Source of the DNA: Flavobacterium sp. ENC | Lineage (GTDB): Bacteria; Bacteroidota; Bacteroidia; Flavobacteriales; Flavobacteriaceae | Direction of reading: 5' to 3' | Assembly: GCF_020991415.1 (NCBI RefSeq) | Contig: NZ_JAJMOY010000001.1 | Span: 124,001 to 188,000 of the forward strand | Length of the DNA: 64,000 nt | Part shown: positions 1 to 7,073 of the stretch, one piece after another | Layout: every line of letters begins with the position of its first letter | Position numbering within the stretch: position 1 is the first letter of the stretch | Notes under the pieces: model-generated | What the model saw: only the letters and a program-made list of their open reading frames with translations | The model's database searches: none | Told to the model about the DNA's origin: nothing | Program-made: the position numbers and the translations under genes

Positions 1-902
1 GAATTTTAGCTTCGCCACTGGCAAAGAAAATCGCTTCTGACAAAGGAATCCAGTTAACTCAGGTGAAAGGTTCAGGAGAAAACGGACGTATCGTAAAAAG
101 CGATATCGAAAACTTCACTCCTGCTGCTCAGGGACAACCTGCTGCAAACGCAACTGCTACTGCACCAAAAACTGAAACTGCTGCGCCTGCTGCTCCAAAA
201 GTATTTGTTCCTGCCGGTGAAGTTTTCACCGAAGAGATCAAAAACTCCCAAATGCGTAAAATCATCGCAAAACGTCTGGCAGAATCTTTATTTACAGCAC
301 CTCACTACAACTTAGTGATCGAAGTAAGCATGGATGACGCAATGGCGGCAAGAGCGACAATCAATACGGTTCCGGATACAAAAGTATCTTTCAACGATAT
401 GGTTATTAAAGCTTGTGCTTTAGCCTTGAAAAAACATCCAAAAATCAACTCTCAGTGGAAAGAAGATGCTATTATCATCAACCACCACGTAAATATTGGA
501 GTTGCTGTTGCTGTTGAAGACGGATTGGTAGTACCTGTACTGAAATTTACAGATGCTATGAGTTTATCTCAGATTGGTGCTTCCGTAAGAGATTTGGCCG
601 GAAGAGCTAAAAACAAAAAATTAGGACCGCAGGAAATGGAAGGAAGCACTTTTACAGTTTCTAACCTTGGAATGTTTGGTATTACTGAATTCAATTCAAT
701 TATCAACCAGCCGAATTCTGCTATCCTTTCTGTAGGGGCAATTGTAGAAAAACCAGTGGTTAAAAACGGTCAGATTGTAGTAGGAAACACCATGATGTTA
801 TCATTAGCGTGTGACCACAGAACAATTGATGGTGCAACCGGAGCTCAATTTTTACAGACACTAAAACAATACATCGAAAGCCCGGTAACTATGTTGGCAT
901 AA
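1..902 (+). CDS. aceF: Dihydrolipoamide acetyltransferase (E2) of pyruvate dehydrogenase complex, 5' end missing
   Basis: The reading frame is open from base 3, so the gene starts upstream of the window and its lipoyl domain or domains are not visible. What remains starts in the peripheral subunit-binding domain (SPLAKKIASDKG, then GSGENGRIVKSDIE). An Ala/Pro-rich flexible linker follows, then the full catalytic acetyltransferase core. The core carries the family signature DHRTIDGA with its catalytic His codon at 816-818. E2 transfers acetyl groups from lipoate to CoA as the core of the cytoplasmic pyruvate dehydrogenase complex. The ending resembles pyruvate rather than oxoglutarate E2 proteins, but that assignment is by similarity recalled from family knowledge. 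A strong terminator follows at 948-984. Confidence 0.9.
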   Translation, partial: ILASPLAKKIASDKGIQLTQVKGSGENGRIVKSDIENFTPAAQGQPAANATATAPKTETAAPAAPKVFVPAGEVFTEEIKNSQMRKIIAKRLAESLFTAPHYNLVIEVSMDDAMAARATINTVPDTKVSFNDMVIKACALALKKHPKINSQWKEDAIIINHHVNIGVAVAVEDGLVVPVLKFTDAMSLSQIGASVRDLAGRAKNKKLGPQEMEGSTFTVSNLGMFGITEFNSIINQPNSAILSVGAIVEKPVVKNGQIVVGNTMMLSLACDHRTIDGATGAQFLQTLKQYIESPVTMLA

Positions 903-947
903 TTATTTATGATGTCACCCTGAGCGAAGCCGAAGGTTATTTATATT

Positions 948-984
948 AAAATCCCGTTTTGAACTTTCAAAACGGGATTTTTTA
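948..984 (+). terminator. Intrinsic terminator after the E2 gene
   Basis: ATCCCGTTTTG and CAAAACGGGAT form a perfect stem with a short loop, followed by a T run. Just upstream, at 912-937, lies a single arm of the GTCACCCTGAGCG...CGAAG palindromic repeat that recurs near 16.2 kb and 26.3 kb. Confidence 0.85.
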
Positions 985-1018
985 TTTAATTTAGATTCAT
1001 CATTCAACTTTTTAACCT

Positions 1019-2881
1019 ATGAAAAAAATATTTCTCCTCACTTTATTTATGGCGGCACTCGCCTGTCAGAAAAAAGAAACTACCAAAGAAACAAATAAAG
1101 AAGCGGCAATCGTTACAGACGAACATACTTTCTCTAAACCGGATTTAGCGGTTGTAAAACATTTAGATCTCGACATCAAAGTTGATTTTGGCACGCAGAC
1201 CATTTCCGGAAAAGCATCCTGGCTGATTGACAATATCAGCAAAGGAAATGAAATCATTTTTGACGAAAATACACTTAACATTACAAAAGTAACTTTGGGT
1301 GATGATGAGAAAGAAACCAAATTTGAACTTGGATCTGAAGTTGAATTTCACGGAAAACCACTTCATATCACAATCGAACCCAATACAACCAAAGTCAACA
1401 TTTACTATAGCACGACCAAAGATGCGGTGGCATTGCAATGGCTAAATCCGCAGCAAACTGCAGACAAAAAGAAACCGTTTCTTTTTTCCCAGGGAGAAAG
1501 CATATGGTCCCGTACCTGGATTCCGTGTCAGGATTCTCCGGGCATTCGTTTTACGTATAACGCAAAAGTTACGGTTCCAAAAGATTTACTGGCTGTCATG
1601 AGCGCTTCTGTCAATCCGCAGAAAAAGAATGATACAGGCGTTTACACGTTCAAACAAGACAAGGCAATCCCGTCTTATCTAATGGCAATTGCCGTTGGTG
1701 ACATTGAATTTCAATCCATAGACAACAGAACCGGAGTGTATGCTGAACCTTCTTTACTGAAGAAGGCGGCATGGGAATTTGCTGAACTGGGAAAAATGGT
1801 TGGCGCTGCTGAAAAACTATACGGACCTTACCGTTGGGGACGCTATGATGTATTGGTTTTACCTCCAAGTTTTCCTTATGGCGGAATGGAAAATCCAAAC
1901 CTGACATTTTTAACTCCCGGTGTTATTGCAGGCGATCGCTCTTTAACAAGCTTACTGGCGCACGAATTAGGGCACAGCTGGAGTGGTAACTTAGTGACTA
2001 ATGCCACCTGGGATGATATTTGGTTAAACGAAGGTTTTACCACCTATGTGGAACACCGTATCGGAGAAGAAATTTTTGGTGTAAAAGAGGCTAAAATGCA
2101 GGATGTCCTTACTCGTAAAGACCTGGATGACAACATAGAAGAATACGGCGCTACAAATCCGGATACGCGTTTAAAAGTAAGCCTTACCAACAGAAATCCG
2201 GACGATGGAATCAGCCAGATTCCTTATGTGAAGGGATACAACTTCTTAAAAGTAATAGAAGCTGCCGTAGGGCGTGAAAAATTTGATCCGTTTATTAAAA
2301 ATTATTTTAATGCACATGCGTTCAAATCCATCACGACAGAAGATTTTATCAAGTACCTGAATGAAAACCTTATCAAAGGCGACAAAGCTCTTGCTGATAA
2401 AATAAAAGCCGACGAATGGATTTACAAACCGGGAATTCCTTCTAACATTACCCCATCCGTTTCGGAAGATTTTGCAGCAATCGACGCTATCCAGAAAAGC
2501 TGGAGAACAACCGGAGTGAAAGGCTTAAGCCAGAAAATAAAATCAACAACTGAAAAACAGCATTTCATAGATTATTTGCCAGAAGATGTCACTCCGAAAG
2601 AAATGGCGGAAATTGATGCCGAATTCAACTTCACCAAAGGCGGCAACTTCGTCATCAGACGTCAGTGGTTTGTTCCGTCCATCCGCAGTCATTACACCGT
2701 TGCTTATCCTGCAATCGAACAATTTATGATCGGAACGAGCCGAACAGGATCTTTAATGACATTGTATAAAGAATTAGTAAAAACCTCTCCGGGCAAAGAC
2801 TGGGCGAAAAAGATTTTCGAAAAAGCAAAATCAGGTTATCACGCCACCACTGTTCAGGCGGTTGAAGGCGTTTTGAAATAG
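1019..2881 (+). CDS. M1 family metallo-aminopeptidase, lipoprotein
   Basis: This is a zinc aminopeptidase of the M1 (gluzincin, leukotriene-A4-hydrolase-like) family that removes N-terminal residues from peptides. The substrate-anchoring motif GGMEN ends at residue 292. The zinc site is HELGH at 315-319 with the third ligand Glu338 in NEGF, so the catalytic set is complete. The N-terminus has a short hydrophobic segment ending in LAC at Cys16, a lipobox, so the protein is probably anchored in an outer membrane or periplasmic leaflet. At 620 residues it has the usual length for the LTA4H-like group. It appears to be transcribed alone: a terminator lies upstream and another hairpin downstream at 2986-3023. 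The physiological peptide source cannot be told from sequence. Confidence 0.92.
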   Translation: MKKIFLLTLFMAALACQKKETTKETNKEAAIVTDEHTFSKPDLAVVKHLDLDIKVDFGTQTISGKASWLIDNISKGNEIIFDENTLNITKVTLGDDEKETKFELGSEVEFHGKPLHITIEPNTTKVNIYYSTTKDAVALQWLNPQQTADKKKPFLFSQGESIWSRTWIPCQDSPGIRFTYNAKVTVPKDLLAVMSASVNPQKKNDTGVYTFKQDKAIPSYLMAIAVGDIEFQSIDNRTGVYAEPSLLKKAAWEFAELGKMVGAAEKLYGPYRWGRYDVLVLPPSFPYGGMENPNLTFLTPGVIAGDRSLTSLLAHELGHSWSGNLVTNATWDDIWLNEGFTTYVEHRIGEEIFGVKEAKMQDVLTRKDLDDNIEEYGATNPDTRLKVSLTNRNPDDGISQIPYVKGYNFLKVIEAAVGREKFDPFIKNYFNAHAFKSITTEDFIKYLNENLIKGDKALADKIKADEWIYKPGIPSNITPSVSEDFAAIDAIQKSWRTTGVKGLSQKIKSTTEKQHFIDYLPEDVTPKEMAEIDAEFNFTKGGNFVIRRQWFVPSIRSHYTVAYPAIEQFMIGTSRTGSLMTLYKELVKTSPGKDWAKKIFEKAKSGYHATTVQAVEGVLK

Positions 2882-2985
2882 TTTTCAGTCTCAGTATTCA
2901 GTCACAGCTTACAGTCGCGGTCACAGTTTGCAGTTTCACTGAACACTGAGACTGAAAACTGAGACTGAGACCGAGACTGAACACT
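2882..2985. repeat. Word-like repeat tract built on CAGTCTCAGT/ACTGAGACTG
   Basis: The gap after the aminopeptidase holds several direct and inverted copies of a short word (CAGTCTCAGT, AACTGAGACTGA and variants), so it can fold on itself. Related words recur at 24351-24415 and 46668-46690. No open frame or promoter was seen inside. Confidence 0.7.
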
Positions 2986-3023
2986 AAAATCCCCGGTTAC
3001 ACCTCGTAATCGGGGATTTTTTT
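2986..3023 (+). terminator. Intrinsic terminator
   Basis: AAATCCCCG pairs with CGGGGATTT across a 15-base loop and is followed by seven T residues. It closes the M1 peptidase transcription unit. Confidence 0.8.
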
Positions 3024-3151
3024 ATAACAAATGCCTGAGGGGAAAATTGTCCATCACATAGCGTACATTCTCCATGTTCTGAAAACTGCAATCGTCGCAT
3101 CTTTGTAATGTCAAAAGACAACAACTCATAATAACATTAAAACAAAATAAG

Positions 3152-3703
3152 ATGACACGATTAACAGCATTAAACCCGGAAGAAGTTACAGGTAAAACAA
3201 AAGATTTATTCAATGCCGTACAGGCTAAACTAGGAGTTGTACCTAACATGATGCGTACAATGGGAAATTCTCCGGCAGTACTGGAAGGTTATTTGAATTT
3301 AAGCGGCGCTTTGAGCCACGGTAAATTAAATGCAAAAACAGGTGAACTTTTAGCGCTGGCCATTTCAGAAGAAAACGCTTGTGATTACTGTCTGGCAGCT
3401 CATACTTTTATCGGAGAAAAATTGGTAAAAGCTGATCCGGCCGTTTTACACGCTGCAAGAACAGGAAACTCAACAGATGTAAAAACGGAAGCAATTTTAC
3501 AATTTGCCAAAACTTTGGTCAGCAAAAATGGTTTGGTAAATGATGAAGATGTAAACAAAGTAAAAAATGCAGGCGTTTCTGATACTGAATTAGCTGAAAC
3601 TGTCGCACATGTCGCTTTGAATATCCTGACCAACTATTTCAACAATACGGCCAATACAGAAATTGATTTCCCGGCAGTTCAGTCTTTAGAATTGCAAAAC
3701 TAA
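3152..3703 (+). CDS. Carboxymuconolactone decarboxylase/AhpD-family protein
   Basis: The 183-residue protein is an all-helical CMD/AhpD-fold member. The redox signature C77-x2-C80 with His84 (CDYCLAAH) is the AhpD-type active site used for peroxide reduction or disulfide exchange. The motif is intact, so an alkylhydroperoxidase-like activity is more likely than lactone decarboxylation. The substrate is unknown. A DUF1348 gene and an AraC-type regulator follow on the same strand. A 13-bp perfect palindrome (3735-3766) separates this gene from DUF1348, so the three may be one inducible unit or two. There is no signal peptide, so it is probably cytoplasmic. Confidence 0.85.
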   Translation: MTRLTALNPEEVTGKTKDLFNAVQAKLGVVPNMMRTMGNSPAVLEGYLNLSGALSHGKLNAKTGELLALAISEENACDYCLAAHTFIGEKLVKADPAVLHAARTGNSTDVKTEAILQFAKTLVSKNGLVNDEDVNKVKNAGVSDTELAETVAHVALNILTNYFNNTANTEIDFPAVQSLELQN

Positions 3704-3734
3704 TTTCAAATAGTAATAATAATAATAATCCCTA

Positions 3735-3766
3735 AATATAGTCATGATTCATTTCATGACTATATT
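3735..3766. promoter_or_regulatory. Perfect 13-bp palindrome with 6-base loop
   Basis: AATATAGTCATGA and TCATGACTATATT flank a 6-base loop, 15 bases before the DUF1348 start. It lacks a T run on either side, so it may be an operator (the AraC gene is two genes on), an RNA hairpin that limits readthrough, or an mRNA stabiliser. The sequence does not decide between these. Confidence 0.5.
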
Positions 3767-3781
3767 AGTATAAAAAAAATC

Positions 3782-4195
3782 ATGGAAACACCAAGACATC
3801 CTTTACCTCCGTTTACAATGGAAACCGCATTGCAAAAAGTACAAATTGCAGAAGATGCATGGAACACAAAAGACCCGGAAAAAGTAGCCTTAGCCTATAC
3901 GATCGATACGGAATGGCGAAACAGGACCGACTTCATCAATGGCCGTGAGGAAGTAAAAGAATTTTTAACCAAAAAATGGCAAAAAGAATTAAACTACAAA
4001 CTCAAAAAAGAACTGTGGGGCTTTAAGGAAAACCGCATGGCTGTCCGATTTGAATACGAATGGCAGGATCATTCCGGGCAGTGGTTTCGAAGTTATGGAA
4101 ATGAACTTTGGGAGTTTGACGAAAATGGCTACATGCAAAAACGATATGCCAGCATTAACGATCTGGCTATAGAAGAATCAGACCGTACACTATAA
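3782..4195 (+). CDS. DUF1348/SnoaL-like (NTF2 fold) small protein
   Basis: At 137 residues this is the typical length of the DUF1348 family, whose members adopt an NTF2/SnoaL-like cone fold. Recognisable features are the N-terminal [17 protein letters not shown] and the [11 protein letters not shown] segment. The family is often found beside regulators and oxidoreductases, but no reaction is established. It lies 11 bases upstream of the AraC gene on the same strand, so the two are probably co-transcribed. No signal peptide is present. It is safest called a conserved protein of unknown function. Confidence 0.85.
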   Translation: METPRHPLPPFTMETALQKVQIAEDAWNTKDPEKVALAYTIDTEWRNRTDFINGREEVKEFLTKKWQKELNYKLKKELWGFKENRMAVRFEYEWQDHSGQWFRSYGNELWEFDENGYMQKRYASINDLAIEESDRTL

Positions 4196-4206
4196 ACATC
4201 GATTTC

Positions 4207-5082
4207 ATGATCCATCAGAATGTTTTTACATTAATAAATCCTCAAAATGGCAATCTGGCCTTCAAATTACTTTCGTTTGAGGACAACAGCCATTTTGATC
4301 ATTTACAACGCAATAATTATTTCTCCTTAATCTGGATTACCAAAGGTAACGGCAAAGTAAAAGCTGACTTTGCCGAACATCATTTTGAAGAAGATTCACT
4401 GCTTGCTTTTTCGCCTTATCAGCCGTTTATGATTTGCACGAAGGAAGACATTCAGGGAATCGCCATACATTTCCACCCTGATTTTTATTGCATTCACATG
4501 CATCAAAAAGAAGTTTCCTGCAACGGCGTGTTGTTCAATAATGTGTATCAGCCTCCTTTTACACGTATAACCGATCAGGCCAAAATAACCTTCCAAATGG
4601 TTATTGATCAAATGAAAACGGAGATTCAAAATGAAAAATTAGCCCAATATGAATTACTGATTTCCTACCTGAAAATATTTCTTATTATCGCTTCCCGACT
4701 GAAAAGAGAGCAACTGGAAGAATTAAAAACAACACCGGATTCCAAAGAACCTTTTATTCTTCAAAATCTTAAAGATGCAATTGAAGACCATTTCAAAACC
4801 AAACATTCAGCCGGGCATTATGCTGAAATGCTTAATATTTCACCCAAAGCTTTAGCTAAATTGTCTAAAAATTATTTCAACAAAACACTTACAGATCTTA
4901 TCGCCGAAAGAATCATCATTGAAGCCAAAAGAGAATTGTATATGACCAATAAAACGGTAAAAGAGATTGCATACCAGTTAGGTTATGATGACGAACATTA
5001 TTTCAGTCGGTTCTTTAAAACGAATGCCGATGTTTCGCCTCAATTGTATCGGGAAACAGTAGGTTTTGGAAGAATGGTTTAG
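4207..5082 (+). CDS. AraC-family transcriptional regulator
   Basis: The 291-residue protein has an N-terminal cupin-like sensing half and a C-terminal pair of helix-turn-helix motifs (about residues 190-285). The conserved second-HTH signature VKEIAYQLGYDDEHYFSRFF followed by SPQLYR is present. It probably senses a small molecule and activates the upstream CMD/DUF1348 pair, from which it is separated by only 11 bases. The palindrome at 3735-3766 is a candidate target, though AraC sites are more often direct repeats. The stop codon overlaps the convergent glycosyltransferase stop by 4 bases, so no terminator space exists there. Confidence 0.9.
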   Translation: MIHQNVFTLINPQNGNLAFKLLSFEDNSHFDHLQRNNYFSLIWITKGNGKVKADFAEHHFEEDSLLAFSPYQPFMICTKEDIQGIAIHFHPDFYCIHMHQKEVSCNGVLFNNVYQPPFTRITDQAKITFQMVIDQMKTEIQNEKLAQYELLISYLKIFLIIASRLKREQLEELKTTPDSKEPFILQNLKDAIEDHFKTKHSAGHYAEMLNISPKALAKLSKNYFNKTLTDLIAERIIIEAKRELYMTNKTVKEIAYQLGYDDEHYFSRFFKTNADVSPQLYRETVGFGRMV

Positions 5083-6323
5083 TTTTTATTCTTTGCTTCA
5101 ATCCACTTTGCCATGTATTTGGTACTTTTTAAAGTATGATGCTGCAGCAGGCTTCCCATAAAATTATGAAGGCGGTGGTTTGCTGAATCACTCATCAGGG
5201 CATTGATTTCAGTAATTAATGTCGTATCAAACTGATTCTTCTGATAGCATTGATTTATAATGGTGACACCGTTTTGCTGTGCCTGTTTCCAAAGCGTTTC
5301 ATCGTTATATAATTCGATCGCTTGTTTTGCAAAAAGTGCCGTATCATTGGCTATAAATCCGTTCCATGGCAAATCGGAATGCATGGCCTCTGCTCCTGCT
5401 TCTGTAGTTATACTTGGCGTTCCGCATTGCATGGCTTCCAGTAACTTTCCTTTTAAACCCGCTCCAAAACGAATTGGCGCCAGCACTACTCTGGCCTTTC
5501 GTACCACTTCATTAGCGTCAGCAGCCCTTCCCATTATAAAAAAACCATCTCTAGGCTGATGCAGCTGCAATACTTTTTGCGACGGATATGCACCGTACAC
5601 TTGCAAAACGGCTTCCGGAAAATCTTTTTTTACTAAAGGCCAAATGGTTTCTTTCAGATACTGAACCGTATTCCAGTTGGGTTCGTGGAGGAAATTCCCA
5701 ATAAAAACAAAATGCTCCCGATCTTCAAATAAAGGTAAATTCATAAGTTCCTTTTGGGTCATTTCATCCACCAGAAAAGGAAGATAGAACAATATTTTCG
5801 GGTCAATTTTAAACACCTCGTTCAAAATTTTCATTTCGAATTCAGAAATAATAAACGATAAATCACATCTCAGAATACTGGCAATTTCGCGTTTTGCCAC
5901 CTCTTCGGACAAAAGATCATTCAGCTCAAAAGTTCTGTTTTCCTTAAAAGCCTTTTGCCTTGCTGCTCTCAGACAATGCAAATCTTCGGTGTCCAGTAAT
6001 CGTAGGGCGTTCGGGCAATTTTCAGCAACCCTCCAGCCAAATTGTTCTTCAATCATAAAACGGTCAAATAAAACCACGTCCGGATTTAATTCGATAACAA
6101 AATCATCAAAACTGGAATTATTGAGTGCAATAGATTTTTTTACAATTCCAAAAGAGGCCAGATCAACCATAAAATCGCTGTCCATAGCCGCACTGGCAAA
6201 TGTAATTTCAAATCCATTTTGTTTAAAAATAGAAATCAGCTGCATCATTCTGCCACCCGCCGCAGACGAATTGGGTTCCGGCCATACAAAACCTATAATT
6301 AAAAGTTTTTTTATTCGACTCAT
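5079..6323 (-). CDS. Glycosyltransferase, GT4/GT1-like (GT-B fold)
   Basis: I place the start at 6323 (MSRIKKLLIIGFVWPEPNSS). The longer open frame to 6422 begins in poor sequence and would cover the miaE promoter. The 414-residue product has a GT-B layout. The N-terminal Rossmann half contains the GxR loop (SAAGGRMMQL). The C-terminal half has a nucleotide-sugar-binding stretch around FGAGLKGKLLEAMQCGTPSITT. No signal peptide or membrane span is evident, so it is cytoplasmic. The acceptor is unknown, and no other polysaccharide genes are nearby. It diverges from miaE. Confidence 0.85.
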   Translation of the reverse strand: MSRIKKLLIIGFVWPEPNSSAAGGRMMQLISIFKQNGFEITFASAAMDSDFMVDLASFGIVKKSIALNNSSFDDFVIELNPDVVLFDRFMIEEQFGWRVAENCPNALRLLDTEDLHCLRAARQKAFKENRTFELNDLLSEEVAKREIASILRCDLSFIISEFEMKILNEVFKIDPKILFYLPFLVDEMTQKELMNLPLFEDREHFVFIGNFLHEPNWNTVQYLKETIWPLVKKDFPEAVLQVYGAYPSQKVLQLHQPRDGFFIMGRAADANEVVRKARVVLAPIRFGAGLKGKLLEAMQCGTPSITTEAGAEAMHSDLPWNGFIANDTALFAKQAIELYNDETLWKQAQQNGVTIINQCYQKNQFDTTLITEINALMSDSANHRLHNFMGSLLQHHTLKSTKYMAKWIEAKNKN

Positions 6324-6404
6324 TTTAATTCTTTGAACCTGCAAAATAATGCTTTTTTGAGCGCAATAACACGTTATTTCCTGATTTTCGGTCGTAAAAA
6401 AGAC

Positions 6405-6412
6405 TAATTTTG
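6405..6412 (+). promoter_or_regulatory. Bacteroidota-type -7 element for miaE
   Basis: TAATTTTG matches the TAnnTTTG consensus of the Bacteroidota primary sigma factor and lies 25 bases before the miaE start. A T-rich stretch near 6385 could serve as the -33 element, but it is a weak match. Confidence 0.55.
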
Positions 6413-6437
6413 CAGTATTCAATTTTTCAATAAAATT

Positions 6438-7019
6438 ATGTTAGGATTAAAATTAGCCACAGACCCTCGTTGGGTAAATATAGTCGAGTCGAATATCGAA
6501 GAGATCCTGACCGATCATGCCTGGTGTGAGCAAAAAGCAGCTTCGAATGCCATAAGTTTAGTTACGTACAACTCTGAATTAGAGGAATTAGTAACCGAAA
6601 TGCTGGTTATTGCCAGAGAAGAGTTAGAGCATTTGCAAATGGTACACGACCTAATCAAAAAAAGAGGACTGACATTAGGGCGCGAAAGAAAAGATCATTA
6701 TGTAAATGAGCTTTTTAAATTCATGAAAAAAGACGGAAGCCGCAAAGATGCCCTTTGTGACCGCCTCCTGTTTTCAGCCATGATCGAAGCCAGAAGCTGT
6801 GAGCGTTTTAAAGTTCTTTCTGAAAACATAAAAGACGAAGAACTGGCTACTTTTTATCGTGACCTGATGATTTCCGAAGCGGGCCACTACACTACTTTTT
6901 TAGGATTCGCCCGAAAATATAAAGACAATATAGATATTGACAAGCGCTGGAAAGAATGGATTGAGTTCGAAGGTTCCATTATTACCAATTACGGCAAGAG
7001 TGAGACCGTTCACGGATAA
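6438..7019 (+). CDS. miaE: tRNA-(ms2io6A37) hydroxylase
   Basis: MiaE is a non-haem diiron monooxygenase that hydroxylates the isopentenyl side chain of ms2i6A37 in tRNAs reading UNN codons. The 193-residue length and ferritin-like four-helix layout fit. The N-terminal LATDPRWV...EEILTDHAWCEQKAASNA and the helix EELEHLQMVHDLI supply carboxylate and His ligands, with a second set in EARSCERF and SEAGHYTTF. It is followed after 54 bases by the AsmA-like gene on the same strand, probably without functional relation. A TAnnTTTG promoter lies 25 bases upstream. Confidence 0.92.
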   Translation: MLGLKLATDPRWVNIVESNIEEILTDHAWCEQKAASNAISLVTYNSELEELVTEMLVIAREELEHLQMVHDLIKKRGLTLGRERKDHYVNELFKFMKKDGSRKDALCDRLLFSAMIEARSCERFKVLSENIKDEELATFYRDLMISEAGHYTTFLGFARKYKDNIDIDKRWKEWIEFEGSIITNYGKSETVHG

Positions 7020-7073
7020 TTCATTCGTTTTTACTATTCTTTTTTATAAAATTTAATCCTAACAATTTTTGTT

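Noticed and set aside
6324..6422. Extended start of the glycosyltransferase
   Set aside because: The first 33 residues lack family similarity and would overlap the miaE promoter; the start at 6323 fits the Rossmann N-terminus.
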